From Bacteroidia bacterium (lineage in GTDB: Bacteria; Bacteroidota; Bacteroidia; Flavobacteriales; Schleiferiaceae), in the NCBI GenBank assembly GCA_030424545.1, contig JAUHWL010000010.1, positions 42,168 to 106,167 of the forward strand: DNA of 64,000 nucleotides, written 5' to 3'. Below, one piece after another: positions 45,846 through 53,344 of this stretch; positions within the stretch are counted from its first letter, which is position 1, and every line of letters starts with the position of its first letter. Both the position numbers and the translations under genes were made by a program. The notes beneath the pieces are model-generated. The model was not told the DNA's origin. It did no database searches and was given only the letters and a program-made list of their open reading frames with translations.

Positions 45846-46904
45846 TTGAAATCTATTTGGGCCAAACTTGATGGTATTGGCAAAGGCTGCATTGCAATAA
45901 TTTTACTATTAGCCTGCATTGCCATTTTTGCTTTTGTGTTTATTCCAGATAAATCTGAGAATGCCAACACCATGCATATACAGTTAGCCGCCCAGCCACC
46001 CGGTACAACTTATTTGGTTTTGCAAGTGCCGGCAGTGCAAGAGCCAAGCTTTTTAGAAAAGTGGATTGTTGGATATGCTCAGCCCAATATAGAAACGGTT
46101 ATTACCAATGAGTATTCAGTTGATGATAATATAATAAGGTATAAGGTAAAAGATTCTGCTATGTGGCAAGAGTTTAAAATGCCGGAGAATTCGCGTGTTG
46201 AAGACTTTATCAAGAAAAAATCATTTTTACTAGGTAGCGATAATTACGGAAGAGATTTTTTTAGTCGTCTTGTTTTAGGTGCCAGAATAAGTTTGTCTGT
46301 TGGGTTTATCGCAGTATTCATTTCATTAATCATAGGCATCCCACTTGGTGCAATTGCAGGGTTTTATAAAGGCCCAGTTGATGCTGCAATCATGTGGTTA
46401 ATCAATGTAATTTGGAGCATACCAACCTTATTGCTTGTTATTGCGCTAACCTTTGTGCTTGGCAAAGGATTTTGGCAAGTGTTTGTAGCCGTAGGATTAA
46501 CCATGTGGGTAGAAGTTGCACGCGTTATAAGAGGGCAAGTACTCAGTTTAAGAGAAAAGGAGTTTGTTGATGCCGCAAGAGTATTGGGATATAGCAACTT
46601 TAGAATTCTTTTTAAACATATCCTGCCAAATGCCATTAGCCCTGTAATTGTAATTTCTGCGGCCAATTTTGCAAGTGCTATTTTAATAGAAAGTGGCTTA
46701 AGCTTTTTAGGAATTGGCGCCCAGCCACCCATTGCAAGTTGGGGAGGTATGATACGAGATCACTATGCATACGTAATTATGGGCAAACCGTTCTTAGCCC
46801 TTTTGCCAGGGTTTGCTATTATGATAGCTGTTTTAGCATTTATGGCGTTAGGAAATTCATTAAGAGATGCACTAGACGTAAAATTAAATAACAACAAAAC
46901 TTAG
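45846..46904 (+). CDS. ABC transporter permease, oligopeptide/dipeptide (OppC/DppC) type
   Basis: This 352-aa product starts at TTG. Helix 1 (GCIAIILLLACIAIFAFVFI) is followed by a long periplasmic stretch (about residues 38-140). The motif LLGSDNYGRDFFSRLVLGAR is the DppC 'GTD..GRD' signature. Four or five further helices contain the EAA loop EKEFVDAARVLGYSNFRILF and KHILPNAISPVIV. It should form half of a peptide or nickel uptake channel. The partner permease, ATPase and binding protein are not in the window. It lies 21 nt after the protease gene and may be co-transcribed. Confidence 0.88.
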   Translation: MKSIWAKLDGIGKGCIAIILLLACIAIFAFVFIPDKSENANTMHIQLAAQPPGTTYLVLQVPAVQEPSFLEKWIVGYAQPNIETVITNEYSVDDNIIRYKVKDSAMWQEFKMPENSRVEDFIKKKSFLLGSDNYGRDFFSRLVLGARISLSVGFIAVFISLIIGIPLGAIAGFYKGPVDAAIMWLINVIWSIPTLLLVIALTFVLGKGFWQVFVAVGLTMWVEVARVIRGQVLSLREKEFVDAARVLGYSNFRILFKHILPNAISPVIVISAANFASAILIESGLSFLGIGAQPPIASWGGMIRDHYAYVIMGKPFLALLPGFAIMIAVLAFMALGNSLRDALDVKLNNNKT

Positions 46905-46947
46905 CACTTAAGTAAAACATAGAGAGTATTAACAAAGAATTATTGTT

Positions 46948-47352
46948 TTGAGAAAAATAGAACACATCGGAATTGCCGTAAAAAATATCGAAAACTCAAA
47001 TAGGTTATTTGAAAAGCTTTTTGGGCAACAATCGTACAAAACAGAAAAAGTAGAAAGTGAAGGAGTATCAACTTCTTTTTTTCAAGTAGGACCCAATAAA
47101 ATAGAATTACTTGAAGCAACAAACCCAAATAGCCCAATTGCAAAATTTATTGAAAAGAAAGGTGAAGGAATACATCATATTGCTTTTGATGTAGAAAACA
47201 TAGAAGAAGAAATAAATAGGCTAAAAAATGAAGGGTTTGAATTTATACATCAAGAAGCTAAAGATGGGGCCGATAATAAGCTGATAGCATTTTTACATCC
47301 TAAATCAACCAATGGTGTTTTAATAGAGTTGTGCCAAGAAAAACCAAAATAG
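46948..47352 (+). CDS. mce: Methylmalonyl-CoA epimerase
   Basis: This 134-aa glyoxalase/VOC-fold protein begins KIEHIGIAVKNIENSNRLFE, the family's start. The TTG at 46948 gives exactly this N-terminus and no ATG is close. Metal-ligand positions appear as the His in EHIGIAV, the His in GIHHIAFDVENI and the Glu in LIELCQE. It interconverts (R)- and (S)-methylmalonyl-CoA in propionyl-CoA metabolism. It stands 43 nt after the permease gene, with no clear terminator between. Confidence 0.9.
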   Translation: MRKIEHIGIAVKNIENSNRLFEKLFGQQSYKTEKVESEGVSTSFFQVGPNKIELLEATNPNSPIAKFIEKKGEGIHHIAFDVENIEEEINRLKNEGFEFIHQEAKDGADNKLIAFLHPKSTNGVLIELCQEKPK

Positions 47353-47410
47353 CATGTAACCATATTTAAAAGTTGTGCAACACCTGCCAAACCGCGGCAT
47401 TTTATATGAT

Positions 47411-47442
47411 TTATCTTTAACATAACTTTAAAATCATTTATC
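47411..47442 (+). promoter_or_regulatory. Conserved promoter/leader element of peptide gene 1
   Basis: TTATCTTTA at 47411-47419 contains a 7-of-8 -7 box (TATCTTTA). AAATCAT and ATC lie before the ATG. The same element, at nearly the same distance (34 nt instead of 32), precedes peptide gene 2. Confidence 0.5.
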
Positions 47443-47664
47443 ATGTCAAATAAAAAGTCATTAGAAAATTTAGAAAAAAGCTCAATACCTACAGATTCTG
47501 TTAAAGGAGGAAAAGGCTTTAATGCCACTGTAGAGTCTAAAACAGCTGATATGAAAAGCATTAAAAAACCAAGACAAGCTCCAATCGCAATAGATGAACG
47601 CATAGATCATGAAAACTTTGCGGATTCTGATAGAATTGGAAACAAATTCGGAAGACCTGAATAA
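47443..47664 (+). CDS. Double-glycine leader peptide 1
   Basis: The product is 73 aa. The leader (residues 1-23) carries KKSLENLEKSSIPTDSVKGG, ending in Gly-Gly. It matches peptides 2 and 3 in the pattern KS(L/I)xNL...VKGGK. The predicted mature part (residues 24-73, starting KGFNATVESK) is highly charged, has no Cys and little hydrophobic content, and contains PRQAPIAIDERIDHE. Cleavage after GG by the C39 peptidase encoded 750 nt downstream is the natural inference. It is alone in its transcript: a terminator follows at 47698. Function unknown; a secreted signal, bacteriocin-like or substrate-type peptide are possibilities. Confidence 0.75.
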   Translation: MSNKKSLENLEKSSIPTDSVKGGKGFNATVESKTADMKSIKKPRQAPIAIDERIDHENFADSDRIGNKFGRPE

Positions 47665-47697
47665 CTCTTGGTAAACGCAAAGTTTAATTGAGTAAAT

Positions 47698-47722
47698 AAA
47701 ATCCCGCCTGGCGGGATTTTTT
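47698..47722 (+). terminator. Terminator between peptide genes 1 and 2
   Basis: The stem AAAATCCCGC/GCGGGATTTT has a CTG loop and a T-run. It separates peptide gene 1 from peptide genes 2 and 3. Confidence 0.87.
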
Positions 47723-47788
47723 GGTTTTAAAAGGTAACGAGCGTTCTAAAACATGCAACATGCCAGAATTTAATCCTCTATTGAAAGA

Positions 47789-47822
47789 TTATCTTTATTC
47801 TATAATTTTAAATCATCAAATC
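47789..47822 (+). promoter_or_regulatory. Conserved promoter/leader element of peptide gene 2
   Basis: The same TTATCTTTA box (TATCTTTA at 47790-47797), then TTTTAAATCAT and ATC before the ATG, as in front of peptide gene 1. This parallel implies shared regulation. Confidence 0.5.
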
Positions 47823-48023
47823 ATGAAAAATAAAGGAAAATCTTTAGATAATTTAGACGGACAAAAACTTGATACTGGAAATGTAAAAGGTGGTAAAAAC
47901 TATAGAATTCACAATGTGAAAGAAGAATCCGCTGAAAGAACATTTGGAGGAGACGGGGGAGGAGCCCCTCAAAAAGGTAAGTCTGATTTCGACTCTCAAG
48001 AGGTTACCTCTGACGAGAGATAA
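47823..48023 (+). CDS. Double-glycine leader peptide 2
   Basis: The product is 66 aa from ATG 47823; the frame is open upstream to TTG 47721, but that would start in a terminator. The leader reads KGKSLDNLDGQKLDTGNVKG, ending in Gly-Gly (residues 23-24). The mature part begins KNYRIHNVKEESAERTFGGD and includes a Gly-rich stretch GGDGGGAPQKGKS. It ends SQEVTSDER, a motif shared with peptide 3 (SQRTSDQK). There is no Cys and few hydrophobics. It is 26 nt upstream of peptide 3 and shares its transcript. Confidence 0.75.
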   Translation: MKNKGKSLDNLDGQKLDTGNVKGGKNYRIHNVKEESAERTFGGDGGGAPQKGKSDFDSQEVTSDER

Positions 48024-48049
48024 GTAGAACAATTTTAAAATAGTAGATT

Positions 48050-48235
48050 ATGAAAAGCGAAAAAAAATCTATTGGCAATCTAGGAAAAGATAAAATAGAT
48101 ACAAATGAAGTAAAAGGGGGTAAAAACACAGTTGCCCAAGAAAGAACATTTGATTATAGAGAAGAAACGGATCCTATAAAGGGAAAAATTCAACCGTATA
48201 ATTTGAAATCGCAAAGAACTTCGGACCAGAAGTAA
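48050..48235 (+). CDS. Double-glycine leader peptide 3
   Basis: The product is 61 aa. The leader KKSIGNLGKDKIDTNEVKGG ends in Gly-Gly at residues 23-24. The mature part, KNTVAQERTFDYREETDPIK onward, is hydrophilic and Cys-free. It shares the ERTF motif with peptide 2 and the SQ..TSD end. It is co-transcribed with peptide 2 and followed by a terminator at 48261. It is probably exported by the C39-ABC transporter that follows. I know of no named family for it. Confidence 0.75.
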   Translation: MKSEKKSIGNLGKDKIDTNEVKGGKNTVAQERTFDYREETDPIKGKIQPYNLKSQRTSDQK

Positions 48236-48260
48236 TTTGTTAACAACCGATAGCCTATAT

Positions 48261-48287
48261 AAAAGCCAGAGAAATCTGGCTTTTTTT
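48261..48287 (+). terminator. Terminator after peptide gene 3
   Basis: The stem AAAAGCCAGA/TCTGGCTTTT has a GAAA loop and seven T. It isolates the peptide genes from the exporter operon. Confidence 0.88.
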
Positions 48288-48364
48288 ATAGAAACATATG
48301 TCATGTTTACTGCAACAAAACCGTTTAAAACTCTCTAAACAATAGATAAATTTGAAAGTGTATC

Positions 48365-48393
48365 TTGGTAAAATACCATGAGAACTATATTTA
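48365..48393 (+). promoter_or_regulatory. Promoter of the C39-ABC exporter operon
   Basis: TTG at 48365-48367 and TATATTTA at 48386-48393 (7 of 8) are separated by 18 nt, and the GTG start is 22 nt further on. Confidence 0.45.
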
Positions 48394-48415
48394 AACCATA
48401 ATCAAAGGACAACTT

Positions 48416-50638
48416 GTGTTTAAATTTTCGTCTAAACTTTTTTTTCCTTCCTACCGCCAGCCAGACTCAATGGATTGTGGCCCTACATGTTTACAAATAA
48501 TAAGCAAATATTACGGTAAAAGTTTCTCATTAGCTCGGTTAAGAGAAATGAGTTATACAAACAGAGAGGGGTCTAGCCTGTCTCATTTGGCCGGGGCCGC
48601 AGAAGAATTAGGCTTTAGAACGTTAGGCGTAAAGATTAGTTTAAATCAATTAATCAATGAGGCTCCTTTGCCTGCTGTAATACACTGGGATCAAAATCAC
48701 TTTGTAGTTGCCTATAAATTAAAGAAAGATAAAGTTTATATATCAGACCCGGGCATCGGTTTGGTAAGTTATACCAACCAGGAATTTTTAGAACATTGGA
48801 TAGGAGGTGAAGCAAAAGAAAGTACAAAAGAAGGAGTGGTTTTGCTGTTAGAGCCAACGCCAGATTTTTATACAAGTAAAGACGACCCTCGGGCAGACTC
48901 AAAGTCTTTTGAATTTTTATTCCCTTACATAAAACCCTATAAAAGTTATCTTTTACAGGTTATCATTGGCTTGCTTGCAGGTAGCTTGCTTTCATTAGTA
49001 TTTCCATTTCTTACGCAAAGCGTAGTAGATATTGGTATCAGAAATCTAGATATACATTTTGTTTATCTCGTATTGATGGCGCAACTCTTTCTGTTTTTCG
49101 GAAGCATTGGTTTATCCATTATTAGAAGTTGGCTGCTTATGAATATGAGTGCAAGAATAAATATATCGCTGGTTGCCGATTTTTTTATAAAGCTCATGCG
49201 TCTCCCAATATCCTTTTTTGATTCTAAAATGACCGGAGATATCATGCAACGTATAAGCGATCACCATCGTATAGAAAGTTTGCTAACATCAAGCTCATTA
49301 AGCGTTTTGTTTTCCATGTTAAACCTTATCGTTTTTGGTGGAATTCTCATTTTCTACGACATCACCATCTTTTTGGTATTTCTAGCAGGGAGTATATTCT
49401 ATGTTGTGTGGGTTGTTTTTTTCTTGAAAAGAAGGGCTGTTTTAGATTATAAGCGATTTGGTTTACAGGCAGAAAACCAGAGTAAAATTATTGAGCTTAT
49501 AAGCGGAATGCAAGAAATTAAACTCGCCAATGCAGAACGGCAAAAGCGCTGGGGTTGGGAGTATATTCAGGCGAGAATATTTAGAAATAGAATCAAATCG
49601 CTTGTTTTAAATCAAACCCAATCTACCGGTGCACAGGTAATTAATGAGTTAAAAAATATTCTAATTTCCTTTCTAACGGCAAGCCTGGTAATTCACGGAG
49701 ATATTACTTTGGGTATGATGTTGGCCGTTTCTTATATAATTGGGCAATTAAATGGCCCTGTTATGGATTTGGTTGATTTTATTCATTCGCTTCAAGATGC
49801 TAGGTTAAGTTTAGTAAGATTATCAGAAATACATAGCCGAGAAGATGAAGAATCCAAAGACAGTACAAGAATTTTTGATGTGCCTGAAGGTGCTGATTTA
49901 AAATTAGAACAAGTTTCTTTTCAATATGGCGGGCCAGACTCTCACTGGGTTTTACGAAACCTAAAAATGAATATACCCGGCAAAAAAATTACGGCAATTG
50001 TTGGAGGAAGTGGCAGTGGAAAAACAACCTTATTAAAGCTTTTACTTAAATTTTACAATCCGCAAAGAGGCGAAATAGAATTGGGCAACTTCACACTTAA
50101 AAATGTAGCACAAGCAAGTTGGAGAGAGCGGTGCGGTGTTGTTATGCAAGAAGGATTTATATTTAGTGATACAATCGCGAACAACATTGCCGTAGGAGTA
50201 GAAGATATAGACAAAAAAAGGCTTATAGAGGCTGCTGAAATTGCAAATATTAGAGAATATATAGAAGAGTTACCTCTAGCCTACAACACCAAAATTGGTG
50301 CGGATGGCATTGGAATCTCTGGCGGGCAAAAACAACGTTTGCTCATTGCCAGGGCGGTTTATAAAAATCCAGAATATCTGTTTTTTGATGAGGCCACTTC
50401 GGCCTTAGATGCCAGAAACGAAAGAATAATAATGGATAATCTTAATAGATGGTTTAAAGGGAAAACAGTTGTAGTTATTGCCCATAGGTTAAGCACGGTA
50501 AGAAACGCAGATCAAATAGTAGTTTTAGATTCTGGTAGAACTATTGAGCAAGGTACGCATGATGAACTAATTGCGCTTGAAGGACAATACTACAATCTGG
50601 TAAAGAATCAATTGGAATTAGATAAACTTGATAAGTAA
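48416..50638 (+). CDS. Peptidase-containing ABC transporter (C39 peptidase, PCAT)
   Basis: The product is 740 aa from GTG 48416. Residues 1-150 are a C39 cysteine peptidase with Gln15, Cys21 (RQPDSMDCGPTC), His95 (VIHWDQNHFVVAY) and Asp111 (YISDPGIG); all catalytic residues are present. Residues about 170-455 hold six membrane helices. The ATPase has Walker A IVGGSGSGKTTLLKL, signature GISGGQKQRLLIARA and Walker B YLFFDEATSALD. It should cut double-glycine leaders and export the cores, and is the obvious partner of the three peptides upstream. Its stop overlaps the next gene by 1 nt. Confidence 0.93.
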   Translation: MFKFSSKLFFPSYRQPDSMDCGPTCLQIISKYYGKSFSLARLREMSYTNREGSSLSHLAGAAEELGFRTLGVKISLNQLINEAPLPAVIHWDQNHFVVAYKLKKDKVYISDPGIGLVSYTNQEFLEHWIGGEAKESTKEGVVLLLEPTPDFYTSKDDPRADSKSFEFLFPYIKPYKSYLLQVIIGLLAGSLLSLVFPFLTQSVVDIGIRNLDIHFVYLVLMAQLFLFFGSIGLSIIRSWLLMNMSARINISLVADFFIKLMRLPISFFDSKMTGDIMQRISDHHRIESLLTSSSLSVLFSMLNLIVFGGILIFYDITIFLVFLAGSIFYVVWVVFFLKRRAVLDYKRFGLQAENQSKIIELISGMQEIKLANAERQKRWGWEYIQARIFRNRIKSLVLNQTQSTGAQVINELKNILISFLTASLVIHGDITLGMMLAVSYIIGQLNGPVMDLVDFIHSLQDARLSLVRLSEIHSREDEESKDSTRIFDVPEGADLKLEQVSFQYGGPDSHWVLRNLKMNIPGKKITAIVGGSGSGKTTLLKLLLKFYNPQRGEIELGNFTLKNVAQASWRERCGVVMQEGFIFSDTIANNIAVGVEDIDKKRLIEAAEIANIREYIEELPLAYNTKIGADGIGISGGQKQRLLIARAVYKNPEYLFFDEATSALDARNERIIMDNLNRWFKGKTVVVIAHRLSTVRNADQIVVLDSGRTIEQGTHDELIALEGQYYNLVKNQLELDKLDK

Positions 50639-51945
50639 TGGCGCAAAGAGATAAATACGACATTAGCTTAAGAAGTGACGAAATTCATGATCTAATGCAA
50701 CGAAAACCCACTTGGATAATCAGATGGGGTACCTCCTTTTTGTTCTTACTTATCTTGCTTGGTTTGTTTTTTACCTGGGTTATAAAATATCCTGATATTC
50801 TTTTAGGTGAAGTAAACATTACTTCGGCAAATCCGCCAGTAAGAGTGGTTTGCCAAGCCAATGGTAAAATTGTTAAGCTAAACGTTGCAGAAGGAGAACA
50901 TGTAAATGAAGGCGATATTTTGGCGGAAATTGAAAACCCCGTTTCTTCTGAAGCAGTTGTTTACTTAAAACTATATATAGAAAGATTAAATAACGCCTTA
51001 ACCAATGGTCTAAGCCTGCCATTGCCAGATACCGTAAATATAAATTTTGGAGATTTAGAGCCTATGGTAGCGCAATTAAAAAGAGAAATAACAAACTCTA
51101 ATTTGCGTAAAGATTTTCATGTAGATGAAATGGCCATTAAACAATTGCAATTAAGGCTTGAGGATCAGAAAAAACTGATTTTAATAAATGAAAAGCTTTT
51201 AGAAATAGAGCGCAAAAAATTAAAAAATGCCGAGCGCCAATTTCAAGTAGATACAGAGCTATTCAAAGACAGTGTAATAACACAAACAGAATATATTAAA
51301 AGAGAAGCCGAGTTTAGGCAACAAGAACAAGCATTAGAGGTATTAGCATTAAATCAAATTCAATATCAAATTGATTTAAATAATATGCAGGTACAGTTGG
51401 CCAGGCTTCAATACGGAAAAACAGAAAAAGATAGAATCCTTTTGGATGCTGTACTTTCTTTGAGACAAAGTATTTCAAATCAAATAAACACATGGCGGCA
51501 GCGCTATACATTAACGGCATCCAACAGCGGTATTGTAACATTTTTACAACCTTTATTTGAAGACCAATATGTTAAAGTAAACGAAACTTATTTGGCCATT
51601 ATGCAAGAAAACCCAGAACACATGGGTTGGGTTAGCGTTAGCACTGGCGGTTATGGTAAAGTAGAAGAGGGTCAGGATGTTAACATCAGATTAAACAATT
51701 ACCCTTTTCATGAATACGGACTAATAAGAGCAAAAGTTGCTAAAAAATCTACTATGCCCAATGGATTAAACTATTTGGTAGAAGTAACTTTTCCGAATGG
51801 GATGACCACAACGTATGGAGAAAACTTAACCTTTGCTCCAGACATGATTGGTGAAGCAGAAATAATTACAAAGGATAGAAGATTAATTCATCGTATTTTT
51901 GATTCTTTAGTAAAATTAATGAACAGAAATTCCAAAAAAAGTTAA
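50638..51945 (+). CDS. HlyD-family periplasmic adaptor (membrane fusion protein)
   Basis: The product is 435 aa. One membrane helix is at about residues 30-50 (IRWGTSFLFLLILLGLFFTW). A biotinyl-lipoyl half motif reads VCQANGKIVKLNVAEGEHVN. A long coiled-coil hairpin covers about residues 120-290 (KQLQLRLEDQKKLILINEKL and ETEYIKREAEFRQQEQALEV-like heptads), and the second lipoyl half is ASNSGIVTFLQPL. It links the C39-ABC exporter to an outer-membrane channel; no TolC is in the window. The start is directly coupled (TAATG) to the exporter gene. Confidence 0.9.
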   Translation: MAQRDKYDISLRSDEIHDLMQRKPTWIIRWGTSFLFLLILLGLFFTWVIKYPDILLGEVNITSANPPVRVVCQANGKIVKLNVAEGEHVNEGDILAEIENPVSSEAVVYLKLYIERLNNALTNGLSLPLPDTVNINFGDLEPMVAQLKREITNSNLRKDFHVDEMAIKQLQLRLEDQKKLILINEKLLEIERKKLKNAERQFQVDTELFKDSVITQTEYIKREAEFRQQEQALEVLALNQIQYQIDLNNMQVQLARLQYGKTEKDRILLDAVLSLRQSISNQINTWRQRYTLTASNSGIVTFLQPLFEDQYVKVNETYLAIMQENPEHMGWVSVSTGGYGKVEEGQDVNIRLNNYPFHEYGLIRAKVAKKSTMPNGLNYLVEVTFPNGMTTTYGENLTFAPDMIGEAEIITKDRRLIHRIFDSLVKLMNRNSKKS

Positions 51946-51948
51946 TAG

Positions 51949-52749
51949 ATGAAGCGTATTGCTGTTTTAGTAGATTTTACCGGTGTTTGTGAACTAGCCA
52001 TAGAACATGCTAGCTTGGTTGCACGCCAAAGTGTTGCGCAAGTAGTGCTTTTGCATATCGCTAGTCCTATGGACAGAATGAAAGAAAAAGACATTAAAGA
52101 TGAGATTAGAAGCTTTGGTGACGAACTAGAAAATCAAGGAGTTTCTTTTAAGGTTCATGTAGAATACGGAGATTTTTTTGAAATAATCCCCACTACCCTT
52201 GCCAATTTAAAAATAGACCTTGTTGTTGTTGGAACCCATGGTATTAGAGGAATACAGCGCAACCTGTATAGTGAGAATATATTAAAACTCATCAATAGCA
52301 TGCATATTCTAACGCTTGTTGTACAAGGACATAGCGAAACACCACCAGAAGGATATACAAAAATGCTTATCCCTGTTATGGATGAGGTTTATCGAATAAA
52401 TAAAGGAGAAATACTAGCCGATTTTGCAGGTTTGTTTGACTCGACCATTACGGTATTAAATTTTATTTATGAAGATGATGAGGATGGTTTAAGCACCGAT
52501 CATATTGAGGTTATTAAAAATCAATTTGCAGAATTGGGAAGGCCTGTAAATTATGATCATGAAACCACATCTATTTACGTAAATTCTTACAGCAAATCCA
52601 TAGCACAATATGCAGACATTGAAGAATGTCAGCTTATAGTTTGGGTAGTGCCCGCAGAAAACGAAGATGCCAAACAATTTAGTGACGAAGACAAAATGAA
52701 CCTTATTTTAAACCGTTACGGTATACCAGTATTGTATAGTCCACGATAA
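51949..52749 (+). CDS. Universal stress protein, tandem Usp domains
   Basis: The product is 266 aa. The first Usp domain (residues 1 to about 140) reads KRIAVLVDFTGVCELAIEHA, then IDLVVVGTHGIRGIQRNLYS. The second (from about 145) begins TKMLIPVMDEVYRINKGEIL and ends IPVLYSPR. The first domain keeps a G-x-x-G-x(n)-G-like ATP loop in partial form. It is 3 nt after the HlyD gene, so it belongs to the peptide exporter operon. It may link export to stress or cell state; that is inference. Confidence 0.87.
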   Translation: MKRIAVLVDFTGVCELAIEHASLVARQSVAQVVLLHIASPMDRMKEKDIKDEIRSFGDELENQGVSFKVHVEYGDFFEIIPTTLANLKIDLVVVGTHGIRGIQRNLYSENILKLINSMHILTLVVQGHSETPPEGYTKMLIPVMDEVYRINKGEILADFAGLFDSTITVLNFIYEDDEDGLSTDHIEVIKNQFAELGRPVNYDHETTSIYVNSYSKSIAQYADIEECQLIVWVVPAENEDAKQFSDEDKMNLILNRYGIPVLYSPR

Positions 52750-52772
52750 CCAGACAAAACAGATCTTTGTTT

Positions 52773-53204
52773 TTAAGCCTCTAATTGTGCACCTTCGAGT
52801 TTGGCGCCTTTTACTAAGCCTTTTATAATCATCCCAAGAATTAAGTCAATTAATTCTTTCTCCTTTTTTTCTGAGATAAACGGAATATTTACTTTATCGT
52901 TGATGAGTGTTCCCAAGCGCAATTCTAGCATTGCTGCGTCTTCTGCATCTATGCCATCATGGGCATTGTGGATTAAAGCATAATATTCATTCGGTAAAAC
53001 TTCGTAAAGCTTCATGTCTACAAACTTTACAATTTTGGCAAAGATGATTAACTCTAATTTTTCGCCAATAATTGGAATGTTTATAGCGTCATTTGCTTTT
53101 TGAGCAATTGCATTGATTTGCTCATCGTTAAGCATCGTTTTCTTCTCCGTCATATCGGCTTGTATGCCAATAAGCATTTCTTCATTTAGTGATATTTTTT
53201 TCAT
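52773..53204 (-). CDS. Hypothetical protein with two related helical segments
   Basis: The product is 143 aa without signal peptide. Two segments look like repeats: residues 41-62 (INIPIIGEKLELIIFAKIVK) and 105-131 (VNIPFISEKKEKELIDLILG), both with the pattern NIPxIxEKxE followed by a hydrophobic helix. No domain is recognised and no catalytic residues stand out. It is convergent with the exporter operon (23 nt between the ends), so it is not part of that transcript. Membrane-surface binding by the amphipathic helices is conceivable. Confidence 0.6.
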   Translation of the reverse strand: MKKISLNEEMLIGIQADMTEKKTMLNDEQINAIAQKANDAINIPIIGEKLELIIFAKIVKFVDMKLYEVLPNEYYALIHNAHDGIDAEDAAMLELRLGTLINDKVNIPFISEKKEKELIDLILGMIIKGLVKGAKLEGAQLEA

Positions 53205-53344
53205 GGTTTTTTTATTTAGTCTATAAAATTAAGAGAATTCTAATGGAGTTGATAGAGCGATAATTACTAATTAAAAAAGAGAATATATCTACACAAAAAA
53301 TTTCGAGATTACCTTTATCTAAAACGAGTAGGGGGTTGAGTGCA

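Noticed and set aside
47721..47822. N-terminal extension of peptide 2 from TTG 47721
   Set aside because: It would begin inside a terminator; ATG 47823 aligns the leader with peptides 1 and 3.
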